Assembly: GCA_014873095.1 (NCBI GenBank) | Contig: CP050848.1 | Coordinates: forward strand, 3,841,850-3,905,849 | Length of the DNA: 64,000 nt | Direction: 5' to 3' | From: Planctomycetales bacterium ZRK34 | GTDB lineage: Bacteria; Planctomycetota; Phycisphaerae; Phycisphaerales; Zrk34 | Shown: positions 32,301 to 39,681 of the stretch, piece by piece | How the letters are laid out: each line of letters opens with the position of its first letter | How positions within the stretch are numbered: position 1 is the stretch's first letter | The notes under the pieces: model-generated | Databases searched by the model: none | The model's input: the letters and a program-made list of their open reading frames with translations, nothing else | What the model was told of the DNA's origin: nothing | Position numbers and translations under genes: made by a program

Positions 32301-32358
32301 CCGCGAGCCCGCCATCGCCCCGGTCCCCGGCGAAAAGCCGCCCGACCCCACGAAGTAA
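29323..32358 (+). CDS. Large TPR-repeat lipoprotein
   Basis: This 1011-residue protein has a lipobox (LSVGLGWLGGCS) at about residues 18-29, then an Ala/Pro/Glu-rich linker. From about residue 140 on it consists of tetratricopeptide repeats: YVLGRTAFREGNRWEAITQL, LDPNAPEILRLLGSIYFSYG and, near the end, DPDHAPSNNDLGYLWGDEGR. These form a solenoid for protein contacts in the periplasm. TTG 29323 follows GAGGA by seven bases. Its role is not known; very long TPR lipoproteins in planctomycetes may support cell-envelope assembly. It is followed by a palindrome that may end the transcript. Confidence 0.82.
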   Translation: MSLRRTSSLDVFYRGLTIGVLSVGLGWLGGCSNADKTAEAGGKPDQSDQLAAAVEAEAAAPAKPFDLTLPAPPSIEPEQIQPRAGAALQRAAMTLDQVVAGLTPPDYLQTAGPPQPETDPEADPAEPPAAALKAYVLGRTAFREGNRWEAITQLEQARRLDPNAPEILRLLGSIYFSYGNEVKGAQRLTEAVRLDREDGQSLFLLGRFAFKKSDWDEAIYTLARSAEFDGDQLDPAIEYLRPYYLGQALLQRGYDAAAVESLTRYLSLPENFTRISTLVRELALLDRQRGRVHMQTGDALCRLGLFDRALEYFHAASGDELIEASELTPRRVYCLLAMHRPRAAQQTLIDQLRDAGESSASLELAPYVADHIDNRKQFVKLLRDLYEQTDRPSSLILATAQLAEPAEAQRLLTDHLAARPRDMVVYRRLVDRLVEKNRDKLAALMVKLVSDQPREAADYVAEVLKRDNIDTAALLKQVDALPSNQRDTAAAWYVRGALHEREGKIEIAASDYDKAASLDRGFLTPQVATIDLQIRLGRFDKALELLDKVENPDDPDIRFTRARVLGEKEDLDGSLKIIEDLLQQDPRNIRYRLFKSQLQIAAKDFDEAERTLWSVLDIDPTNEPTYTLLFDLYENNPRTDNTQWIRLMKQVQHEIPASRIARLKMAEWYAANRQYDRAEQNLRDLLRENPGDVLALRTIVQLFNETDRLGEAETLLNETLEQRPDDLAPLILLEQIAIKQGTLDQFYPRKEAYYLRQKESAEQQMALADLYFRWDKKDKAVEALEKALAMKPDLEPKRRMSLAVLYRQLEQYDKAQQQIDLALKAGPEKPADLYYIKALIYHSMDKPDLGEKALLNALKADPDHAPSNNDLGYLWGDEGRNLEQALTMTQKAVASEPENGAYLDSLGWVLYKLGRFEDSRRRLEEARTKPQGNDPVILDHLGDALWRANQKPRALQLWNDALNLARQADPKQRPETVELIDSLSGKVSAAGANREPAIAPVPGEKPPDPTK

Positions 32359-32373
32359 TTCTGTTCCCCCGGA

Positions 32374-32395
32374 GCGTCGCACTTAAGTGCGACGC
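32374..32395. terminator. 22-base perfect palindrome after the TPR gene
   Basis: GCGTCGCACTT and its complement are joined without a loop (CTTAAG at the centre). It is 15 bases past the stop codon but lacks a T-run, so it is a weak terminator or a dispersed palindromic repeat. Confidence 0.5.
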
Positions 32396-32439
32396 CCCAA
32401 CCCACTCACCGCATTCCAAATTACCCCGGAGCCCCTCAC

Positions 32440-33186
32440 ATGGCCGGTCACAGCAAATGGGCCAACATCAAGCACCGTAAAGCCCGCCAGGATTCCAAGC
32501 GCTCGAAGATGTGGAGCAAGTGCGCCCGCGCGATCATCGTCGCCGCACGCAACGGCGGCGGCGATCCCGCCACCAACCTTACCCTCCGCTACTCCATCGA
32601 CGAAGCCAAAGCCGCCAACATGCCCAAGGACACGATCGAAAAAGCGATCGCCAAGGGCTCCGGCGAACTCGGCACCGAGGCCTACGAAACCGTCATCTAC
32701 GAAGGGTACGGCCCGTCCGGCGTCGCCATCCTCGTCGAATGCCTGACCGACAATCGCAACCGCACCGCCGGTGAAGTCCGCTCCGCCTTCGACAAGTCCG
32801 GCGGCAACCTCGGCACGTCCGGCTCCGTGGCCTACATCTTCACCGCCAAGGGCATCATCACCCTTGAAAAGTCCGCCGCCGATGAAGAGCAGCTCATGGA
32901 GATCGCCCTCGAAGCCGGCGCCGAAGACATCGCCGACCAGGATGACTACTGGGAAGTCACCAGCGAGCCGGGTAACTACATCCCCGTCAAGGAAGCCCTC
33001 GAAGCCGCCGGCCTGACCCTCGAGTCCTCCGAGATGACCATGATCGCGTCGAACACCGTCGAATGCGCCGGCGACGTCGCCCGCAAGGTCATGAACCTCG
33101 TCGACAAACTCGAAGACCTCGACGACGTGCAGAAGGTCCACGCCAACTTCGATATCCCCGACGAAGAACTCGCCGCGATGGAGTGA
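32440..33186 (+). CDS. yebC: YebC/PmpR-family protein
   Basis: This 248-residue protein opens with the family hallmark MAGHSKWANIKHRKARQD and continues with NMPKDTIEKAIAKG, YEGYGPSGVAILVECLTDN, RNRTAGEVRSAF and GNLGTSGSVAYIF. The family was first described as DNA-binding regulators. More recent work on the TACO1/YebC group points to a role in translation through difficult (for example polyproline) stretches. It is a single gene, followed by a strong inverted repeat and terminator. Confidence 0.95.
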   Translation: MAGHSKWANIKHRKARQDSKRSKMWSKCARAIIVAARNGGGDPATNLTLRYSIDEAKAANMPKDTIEKAIAKGSGELGTEAYETVIYEGYGPSGVAILVECLTDNRNRTAGEVRSAFDKSGGNLGTSGSVAYIFTAKGIITLEKSAADEEQLMEIALEAGAEDIADQDDYWEVTSEPGNYIPVKEALEAAGLTLESSEMTMIASNTVECAGDVARKVMNLVDKLEDLDDVQKVHANFDIPDEELAAME

Positions 33187-33199
33187 TGCGACATCACAC

Positions 33200-33268
33200 G
33201 TTTAGCCGGCGGGCTTGCCCGCCGCTTCGATGAACGCATTCAACGGCGGGCAAGCCCGCCGGCTAAAC
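33200..33268. repeat. 25-bp perfect inverted repeat with 19-base loop
   Basis: GTTTAGCCGGCGGGCTTGCC continuing to 33224 is repeated exactly inverted at 33244-33268. Each arm is itself nearly palindromic (GGCGGGC/GCCCGCC). It looks like a dispersed repeat element. Confidence 0.75.
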
Positions 33269-33282
33269 AAGCCACCCCACAG

Positions 33283-33310
33283 CCGGGACGCAACGCGTCC
33301 CGGTTTTTTT
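33283..33310 (+). terminator. Rho-independent terminator after yebC
   Basis: CCGGGACGC AAC GCGTCCCGG followed by seven T. A textbook terminator. Confidence 0.9.
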
Positions 33311-33385
33311 GTATCATGATTTTGCTGTCTGACGAACCGATCAACATCTGACGCGTCTATGACTGTACTACCGGAGGGTCTCAAC

Positions 33386-33692
33386 ATGCGAATAACTGCC
33401 TGTCTGGCCGCTGTGTTGATATTGGTTGTGGGTCTTGCAGCAGCGGCTGAGGAAGTTAATAAGCCAGGCGCCGAAGCGACGATAACCAAACACTACGACC
33501 TCTCATCGTTGGTTGTGCAGCCGCCATATTTTGACAACGCGCCTTCTGTGGATATTGATGTCGTGTTGCCGAAGGGGCAGGTTGATCTATACAGTGATGG
33601 CGAGCCGTCTGTCGGAATGTCTTTTAATGAAATCGTGCAATCGATCATGCATCTGATTCGCGACACCATCGAGCCTGATGAGTGGCGGACTA
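33386..33692 (+). pseudogene. Exported protein gene cut by an IS630-type element
   Basis: ATG 33386 follows GGAGG. The product has a signal peptide (LAAVLILVVGLAAAAEE) and the segment VQSIMHLIRDTIEPDEWRT. That resembles a conserved segment (DLIxxTIEPDSWxxxGG) of planctomycete exported proteins related to secretin/TonB N-domain proteins. The frame is interrupted at TA 33691-33692 by the insertion element. Joining across the element gives T-N-G-C-V-L-F-S and then a stop, so the 3' part is lost as well. Confidence 0.65.
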
Positions 33693-34705
33693 GAGCCTCT
33701 TGCGCCATTTCATTAAATTTGCGATGATGTGCCCCGAACACGGAGGTTGCGTCATGGCGATACCGCTTCAAACCCGTCGGAAAATGCTCGCGGCGATCGA
33801 ACGCGGCGAGTCGATCGCTTCGGTGGCTCGACGCTTCGAGGTCACCCAGCAGGGTCTGCATCAAATTCGACGCAAGGCCCGTCAGCGCGGCACGCTTGAG
33901 CCGGCCAAGACCGGGCCCAAGGGTCACGTCAAACTCACCGACGCGGACGTGCAGTTGATGCGTCAGCAGATTCAGATCAATCCGGGCATCACATTGATCC
34001 AATTGCGTGACATGCTCAGCGTGCATGTGGCTGAGTCGACGGTGTGCCGGGCGCTGCAGAAGATGAACCTGTCGCTGAAAAAAAGTCGCTGATCGCCGCC
34101 GAGCAACGTCGGCCCGACATCGTCGAACGTCGACGCAACTTCGCGATCGCCCGACGCTTCGTCGACCCCGGATCGTTCGTGTTCCTCGACGAATCCGGCG
34201 TCACGAGCAACATGACACGCCTGTACGGACGGTCGCCCGTTGGCGAGCGTTGCGTGGACCACACGCCGCACGGCCACTGGAAAACGACAACACTGTTGAG
34301 CGCGATGCGGCTCGCCGGTGTGATCGAATCAGCCACGGTGATCTACGACGGCCCGATCAACCGCGTCACGTTTGAAGGCTACGTCGAACAGTATCTGGCG
34401 CCGTCGCTGCGACCCGGTGACGTCGTGGTGATGGACAACCTGTCGGCGCACAAGTCGCCGGCGGTGATCCAGACGATCGAATCCGCCGGTGCAAGCGTGT
34501 GGTACCTGCCGGCGTACAGTCCGGACCTCAACCCGATCGAAAAGTTGTGGTCGAAGGTCAAATCGTGGCTGCGTCGCGTCGCCGCCCGCACATTCGACGC
34601 GATCGGCCAGGCACTGGTCGAAGCGCTGCGCCGGGTTGAATCAACCGAGTGCGCCAACTACATGCGGGCGTGTGGTTATGAAATTCAAATACGCAAGACG
34701 CTCTA
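33691..34705. mobile_element. IS630-type insertion sequence
   Basis: The ends are TAGAGCCTCTTGCG at 33691-33704 and its near-perfect inverse CGCAAGACGCTCTA at 34692-34705 (13 of 14 match). Both ends carry TA, as expected for the TA target duplication of the IS630/Tc1/mariner group. The length is about 1.01 kb and it carries one transposase split over two frames. Confidence 0.88.
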
Positions 34706-34706
34706 A
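33754..34706 (+). CDS. IS630 transposase made by -1 frameshift
   Basis: The first frame (33754-34092, GGAGG before the ATG) encodes a helix-turn-helix part (KMLAAIERGESIASVARRFE, then LRDMLSVHVAESTVCRALQK). The second frame, entered at about 34083, encodes the DDE-type catalytic part: SFVFLDESGVTSNMTR, DVVVMDNLSAHKSPAV, AYSPDLNPIEKLWSKVK, giving D, D, E. A run of seven A at 34078-34084 sits where the frames overlap, so -1 slippage would fuse ...LSLKK to SLIAAEQRRPD, about 317 residues in all. The final stop TAA at 34704-34706 uses the target TA plus one base of flanking DNA. Confidence 0.88.
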
Positions 34707-34762
34707 TGGATGCGTTCTATTCAGCTAGAGGCCATGACCACCGACTAGGTGGTGAGCTCAGA

Positions 34763-37231
34763 CTAATATCGGCTCAAGGAGCGCAAGTCTTCACTTAACG
34801 ATAGTCGTAGCATAGTGTGAGCGTCTTTCAAATAAGACTTCAGTCCGTTTCGAAGACTCAATTCCTCTCGTCGGAGATCTAGCCGATCGCCTAACAGCGA
34901 TATGTATATCGTTTCTCCATCAATGTCTAAATCAAAGCGAGTGCCAGGTATGTAGCCTAAGACATCCCCCTTTGCGTGGCTGGCGGCTCTTTCTCTATCC
35001 CAACGCTGTAGGCCGTCCGCTAGTAAAGCAAGAAATTCAAATGGCTGGTTTACTAAATCTGTACGATAGCCTTTGACTTTGGAGTCTCTGGAATCTTTTG
35101 GATATAAGTTGTGGATAGCAACTGCGAATGATACCTCTTCCAGTAGCATTGTTGCTTCTGCTTTCAACCACGCATCGTCATCGTCGGAGGCTAGACCGAA
35201 TGCAAGTCTCGCAAGCCTAATATCTGGCGGGGCGGTTGTGCCGGTACCAGCGACGCTTACAACACGGTCAATTGCTTTCTTGCATATGTTGATCATGCTT
35301 GTCAGGGTGATTGCGGCAGCGAAACCATGGTCTATGGCGAAAGCATTAGTAAATTCGGATCCGCTCGCCCACTTCAATTTTTGATTTTTAACAATGTCCC
35401 GAAATGGCGGCAATCCAACGTTTGCACATCTAGTATCAAGTTCTTTGAATAATGTACTGCATGAAGATATCAGCGCAACGAGATCGAAGTTATTGGCTAA
35501 GTCTGCATGTTTAAAGGGGTCTATTGGTGCTTTATCTATGTCATGATTGAGTGGAAGGAGGTCGCGAATGTGACGGACACAGGCATATGCGGCATCTCTC
35601 AGTTTTTTCCCCTGAAGAATTTCAGGAACTACGTCCTCAGCTACCAATTTTGTTATATCTATTTGTTTGCTAACCAGATGTTTTATAAGTCGTGATGCAA
35701 TACTATTGACACTCTTTGCGTTAGCGAGAATATTTGATGGGTCAAGATCGCCGCTCTCAATGTCCGTCTTTAGCACGCGACCAACACAATTGGCAACTAT
35801 CGTGGGTAATTTGTTTTCGACATTTTTTATCCCACGATCGATATCAGCAAATGAAGACTCAAAGTCTCTTGCAGTGGTTTCGAGGTCTGACTCGTATCCC
35901 AAATACATTGATAGTCTTCGAAATACTCGATAGCCAACATCAGCGCTATGTCCGTACCGACCAATCGATCTCGTTCGGATTGAATCGTCATTGTCAATCT
36001 GGGCTACTAACTGACCAAACTCGTCTTGATGTTCATCGAGTAGGGTGCCAAGTTCATGCTGAAGTATGTCACGAGGTTTCAGTGCGAAGTATCTCCATTC
36101 CATTTGTGCATCAGGAGAAACTCCTAGGTCGAAAGCCAACTTTGGTAGATCACGTTTGCAAGTCAAGAGTTTTTTAAGCCGTGATCCCCAAGAATCACAC
36201 CAAGCGACTAAGCTTGAAGAATCATTGGCAGTTGCGCCATAACTTTCGCTACATCGCAGAAATAACACTGGCTGGCCGGTCACGACGTTTTCAAGTACTG
36301 CACAAAGACGGTCGCTGTCGAAGAGGGAGCGAAAGACGCGCAAGCTGTCTGCGCCTAATAACATAGGCAGATATTCGAACTTGCCTAAACCCTTTATTTC
36401 AGAATAGGGCTCATATGTTGGGGACGATTTCTTCGGTTTTGCAAGTAGGTCAACAACTGTCTCGTCGGTGCTTTTCTTGGCCACAAGGTGGGGGTCAGCG
36501 TGAACATGCCCAAGATGGTCTAAATACATCTCCTGAAGAGTAGTTTGTGGCGTAGTTGGGATTACGAACCGGAGAACCAGCAGTCGGGCCAATGCCTTTA
36601 ACGCCATGTCTTTCTGTATCGACTTTTCCAGTCGAGTAAAGACCTTTAGCAGACCATCTTTGCTATCGACATGCGACTCACGACAACTAGGAAGGATACG
36701 TTCAAGTGGATACGCAGTATCGTGGTGAAGTACAAAATGTGCCCATGCGAAAGCAAAGAGTTCATAATTGGACGGGCCCGTGGATTTAGATACGGACCTT
36801 GGATGTCGTGCAAGTTTTCGTCGCAGAGTATTTAAATACGCGACTGTGGATGAATGCAAGCTGTGGTGGTATGAGAAGAAATATATGCCAAGTAAATAGA
36901 GATGTGCAAGATGAACAAAGTGATCTTGCGGAATATAGTCACCTTCCCGATGCTGTTGATTGCGCTGTGGGTCGCATTCCTGTAAGCGAAGAAGGTTGAA
37001 TAATAATCGAGTTGGAGCAGGGAAATGATGGTGATAGACGAGGCGTATGATCACAGATTTTGCGGCCTCTACCATGTCTGGATAGCTGTCGCAACGCAAA
37101 AAATAGACGAAATCGTCCTCTCCCGGAAATAGCTGTGGACGAGCAAGCTTGAAGTGTTTTATATTTATCGGATTTGGGCGAGAGAACAATCGTTTCAATA
37201 GTGTTGTGCGGATATTTGCTGGCTGGGCCAT
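34763..37231 (-). CDS. Large protein of unknown function in a low-GC island
   Basis: I do not recognise this 822-residue protein. It begins MAQPANIRTTLLKRLFSRPN, has no signal peptide and no clear membrane helix, and is mostly alpha-helical in character. His-rich stretches (RLVYHHHFPAP, FFSYHHSLHSS) lie in the first 150 residues, RYGHSADVGYRVF near the middle, and a hydrophobic stretch (GFAAAITLTSMINI) toward the end. Codon use and base composition are far more AT-rich than the chromosome, a sign of transfer. It follows the smaller gene 37252-37677 by 20 bases, so the two form one unit. A defence or toxin system is possible from the setting only. Confidence 0.75.
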   Translation of the reverse strand: MAQPANIRTTLLKRLFSRPNPINIKHFKLARPQLFPGEDDFVYFLRCDSYPDMVEAAKSVIIRLVYHHHFPAPTRLLFNLLRLQECDPQRNQQHREGDYIPQDHFVHLAHLYLLGIYFFSYHHSLHSSTVAYLNTLRRKLARHPRSVSKSTGPSNYELFAFAWAHFVLHHDTAYPLERILPSCRESHVDSKDGLLKVFTRLEKSIQKDMALKALARLLVLRFVIPTTPQTTLQEMYLDHLGHVHADPHLVAKKSTDETVVDLLAKPKKSSPTYEPYSEIKGLGKFEYLPMLLGADSLRVFRSLFDSDRLCAVLENVVTGQPVLFLRCSESYGATANDSSSLVAWCDSWGSRLKKLLTCKRDLPKLAFDLGVSPDAQMEWRYFALKPRDILQHELGTLLDEHQDEFGQLVAQIDNDDSIRTRSIGRYGHSADVGYRVFRRLSMYLGYESDLETTARDFESSFADIDRGIKNVENKLPTIVANCVGRVLKTDIESGDLDPSNILANAKSVNSIASRLIKHLVSKQIDITKLVAEDVVPEILQGKKLRDAAYACVRHIRDLLPLNHDIDKAPIDPFKHADLANNFDLVALISSCSTLFKELDTRCANVGLPPFRDIVKNQKLKWASGSEFTNAFAIDHGFAAAITLTSMINICKKAIDRVVSVAGTGTTAPPDIRLARLAFGLASDDDDAWLKAEATMLLEEVSFAVAIHNLYPKDSRDSKVKGYRTDLVNQPFEFLALLADGLQRWDRERAASHAKGDVLGYIPGTRFDLDIDGETIYISLLGDRLDLRREELSLRNGLKSYLKDAHTMLRLSLSEDLRSLSRY

Positions 37232-37251
37232 CGCTCACCCCTGTGACTTCA

Positions 37252-37677
37252 TTAAGAATTCCGGATATACTGATTGGAGGCTATTTTCGCAAAATAGCGA
37301 TAGCCACGCCTTGCATCACGGTTACCTGGATGCGATTGTCGCATAGCTTTTTCAAGTGTCTTTCTGAGTCGAGTTAAGCGATATTTGCGCCTTCGCACAG
37401 AGATTTTTGTCGATGGAACACCGCCGACATTCTTTAGGAGCAATTTAAGGAATTGATCCGTAGGCGAATTCAGAGAGCGAGGGTCGCGTGAAAACCCCTC
37501 ATGCATTGGCTTAATTACAGGATGATCGCGGAGCGTTGGAGTGCGATGAGAATTCTTTAAGAGCTCGCCATCGTCCGGCCAGTGTTTTTGCGGTAAAAGT
37601 TTCTTGACCGCGCTGCCGTATAGTGACCGTACATCATTAAGTGATGCTAATTGTAGAATAAAACCAAGATTTGACAT
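37252..37677 (-). CDS. Small unknown protein upstream of the 822-residue protein
   Basis: This protein has about 141 residues, starting at the ATG at 37677 (MSNLGFILQLASLNDVRSLY); the ATG at 37683 is an alternative. It is basic toward the C-terminus (STKISVRRRKYRLTRLRKTL, EKAMRQSHPG), consistent with nucleic acid binding. I do not recognise the family. Composition is AT-rich, like the gene behind it, and the 20-base gap suggests co-transcription. Confidence 0.55.
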   Translation of the reverse strand: MSNLGFILQLASLNDVRSLYGSAVKKLLPQKHWPDDGELLKNSHRTPTLRDHPVIKPMHEGFSRDPRSLNSPTDQFLKLLLKNVGGVPSTKISVRRRKYRLTRLRKTLEKAMRQSHPGNRDARRGYRYFAKIASNQYIRNS

Positions 37678-37719
37678 ACACATAGACCCCAGCAGTAAAA
37701 TGATGTTACTAAGGTACAA

Positions 37720-38093
37720 AATTGATAGCGTTGTTGCAACGACATTTGTTGTGATACTTCAGAATTTGTCATGCTTCGCGGATGGCGGGCATTCGTCTAT
37801 CGCGGCGTAGGATTTCATGCACATCAGCTCTGATTGTTCAAAGATGCACTATGTAACAGTCTTGTCAAATTTAAATGCGGGACTGTGGTACATGACCAAA
37901 TGCCAAGTATATCACCGCCGGAGCGGCGTGCTATGTGACCCGCGCGCTGACCCGATCTGGCTCCAGAACAGTCCAAATCAGACATCAACTGGACAGAAAT
38001 CAGACATCGAACATATTAACACAAGTGGCTGTAATGTCTTGTCATATAGCAAAATATCCGAGAGTTAGGAGCCTGAATGGCATGGATGAGGTC
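37720..38093. other. Low-GC intergenic stretch, remnant DNA
   Basis: No supported gene. It must hold the promoter of the minus-strand two-gene unit, although I see no convincing -35/-10 pair. Its right part leads into a tRNA or tmRNA 3' fragment without the 5' half. Confidence 0.5.
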
Positions 38094-38118
38094 AGGGGTT
38101 CGAGCCCCCTCGCCTCCA
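38094..38118 (+). other. tRNA or tmRNA 3'-end fragment (T-arm plus acceptor strand)
   Basis: AGGGG TTCGAGC CCCCT is a perfect T-arm, followed by CGCCTCC and A as the 3' acceptor strand. The matching 5' strand (GGAGGCG) is not found in the preceding 70 bases, so only the 3' end is present. Such fragments are left where an element integrates into a tRNA or tmRNA gene. A terminator follows directly. Confidence 0.7.
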
Positions 38119-38128
38119 CTTGGGAAAA

Positions 38129-38160
38129 AGCCCCGACTCGTAAGGAGTTGGGGCTTTTTT
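38129..38160 (+). terminator. Terminator behind the tRNA/tmRNA fragment
   Basis: AGCCCC-G-ACTC pairs with GAGT-T-GGGGCT and is followed by six T. Confidence 0.85.
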
Positions 38161-38418
38161 GCTGCGCTGGGCGATTCGGCATGTGACCCATCTCGGCCGC
38201 CGCATCGAGAAGGCTGTGCAGAACTCCGCTGATCTCGACTGCACCTACAGCTTCTTCTACAACGGTCAACAACTCGTCGAAACCCGCGATGGGTCCGATC
38301 TCGTCCTCAAGCAGTACGTCTGGGGCCTGCAGTACATCGACGAACTCGTCCAGGTCGGCGTCAACGACGATCCTGCTGACGGCGCCGAGGACGACGTCGA
38401 GTCCTTCTACTACGCCAA
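38159..38418 (+). pseudogene. RHS-repeat gene fragment
   Basis: The frame encodes CTYSFFYNGQQLVETRDGSD, LVLKQYVWGLQYIDELVQ and FYYANA, typical of YD/RHS repeats just before the core domain. It breaks off near 38416, where a Xer recombinase frame takes over. It has no proper start and probably is not expressed. Confidence 0.7.
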
Positions 38419-38967
38419 CGCGATCGGGCCATCCACGAACTGCTCTACGCCTGCGGTCTACGTGCCGAGGAATTGCTGAACCTGAACGTCGGCGACCTTG
38501 ATCTGCAAACTTCGTCAGCGGGTGGTCTGCTATTGGTCAACGGCAAGGGTGCCAAGCAGCGACTGGTCCCCGTCCATCAGATCGCCTGCGATGCCGTAGT
38601 GAACTATCTGATGGTCCGCACACAATCGGATGTGACCCGTTTGCCGAAAACCGCCCCCATGTTCGTAACACATCCCCATGGTACGAAAGTCAAATCGAAA
38701 CGCATCAGCCGAGGCCTGCTCGATCTGCTATTCCGGGGGCTAGATCAACGCTGCGGCCGACACGTGTATCCGCATCTGTTGCGTCACACCTTCGCCGTGC
38801 ACCTGCTCCAGGGCGGCGCCGACGTTCGCCACGTACAGGCCCTGCTCGGCCACGAATCCCCCGAAACCACCGCCCAATACCTGGGCCTGGTCAAAACCGA
38901 CATTAAACGCGCCTACGACGCGGCAATCGCAAGCATCCTCAACCCCCATCAGGAAGCCCACCCGTGA
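38413..38967 (+). pseudogene. C-terminal fragment of a Xer-type tyrosine recombinase
   Basis: The frame reads RQRDRAIHELLYACGLRAEE, LLNLNVGDLDL, then GKGAKQRLVPVH, YPHLLRHTFAVHLLQGGADV, VQALLGHESPETTAQYLGL. All catalytic residues of the XerC/D family are present (Arg in CGLRAEE, Lys, His-x-x-Arg, His, Tyr), but the N-terminal DNA-binding domain is missing. The frame joins the RHS fragment within a few bases, so the fusion came from a recombination event. A TTG at 38473 is the first start-like codon but lies after the first Arg. Confidence 0.75.
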
Positions 38968-39038
38968 AAACACCCAAACACTCGATACAATGTGATGACA
39001 CAAGCCCAACGCGGAGCATCGCCCCCGGAGTCCACGCC

Positions 39039-39269
39039 ATGGAATTCGATCGCATCACCTCGGACCCGAAAATCCTCGACGGCCAGCCGATCATTCGTGG
39101 CACGCGTCTGACGGTTCGCCGTGTGTTGACCATCCTGGCGGAGTACGGCGACCGCGATGAGCTGCGCAAAGACTATCCTCAGCTCGAAGATGAAGACATC
39201 CGCCAGGCCCTGGCGTACGCGGCGGCCACGCTCGAAGATCGCATCATTGAGCTGAGGCCCGCGTCGTGA
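39039..39269 (+). CDS. DUF433 antitoxin-like protein
   Basis: This 76-residue protein (MEFDRITSDPKILDGQPIIR, GTRLTVRRVLTILAEYG, then YPQLEDEDIRQALAYAAATL) belongs to the DUF433 family, a winged helix related to VapB-type antitoxins. GGAG lies eight bases before ATG 39039. It overlaps the next gene by GTGA. The pair DUF433/DUF5615 is a recurrent putative toxin-antitoxin module. Confidence 0.85.
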   Translation: MEFDRITSDPKILDGQPIIRGTRLTVRRVLTILAEYGDRDELRKDYPQLEDEDIRQALAYAAATLEDRIIELRPAS

Positions 39270-39634
39270 AAATCATCATTGATGAAGCGTTGCCCCAGCG
39301 TACTGCGGGATGGTTGCGCGATCATGGCATCGACGCCCAACATGTGATCGAACTCGATATGCGGGGCGCATCCGATGAAACCATCATCGCCCATGCCGTG
39401 CAGCAGAATGCCGCGATCGCCACGTTGGATTCCGACTTCCACACGCATCTGGCACGAACCCAGGCAACTGAACCGTCCGTGATCCGCCTGCGTGTCGAAA
39501 GCATCAATTACATCCTGGCCGGGCAACTGCTGCTGAAGGTTCTCCAGGACGCCGCTGACGATCTGGCCCAGGGCGTTGCTATCTCGGTCAACAACAAACG
39601 TATGCGCGTCCGCCGTCTGCCGTTGGAAGGCTGA
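39266..39634 (+). CDS. DUF5615 PIN-like toxin
   Basis: This 122-residue protein (MKIIIDEALPQRTAGWLRDH, GIDAQHVIEL, then AIATLDSDFHTHLART) has the spaced acidic residues of PIN-like nucleases: Asp in IDEAL, Glu in HVIEL, Asp in TLDSDF. The family is thought to cleave RNA as a toxin. It starts at a GTG overlapping the antitoxin stop. The pair sits inside broken RHS DNA. Confidence 0.85.
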   Translation: MKIIIDEALPQRTAGWLRDHGIDAQHVIELDMRGASDETIIAHAVQQNAAIATLDSDFHTHLARTQATEPSVIRLRVESINYILAGQLLLKVLQDAADDLAQGVAISVNNKRMRVRRLPLEG

Positions 39635-39681
39635 ACAGAGTGCTCTTTGACAAGTGAATAATTCCCCGTCCCTCGGGTTGG

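Noticed and set aside
29341..32382. 1013-residue open frame on the minus strand opposite the TPR lipoprotein gene
   Set aside because: It mirrors the plus-strand gene almost exactly, has no family motif or signal, and arises from the codon bias of a GC-rich gene. The plus strand has lipobox and TPR motifs.
38159..38967. A functional fusion of RHS repeat and recombinase
   Set aside because: The RHS and Xer parts are in different frames and the junction shows no slippery site, so no single product would be made.
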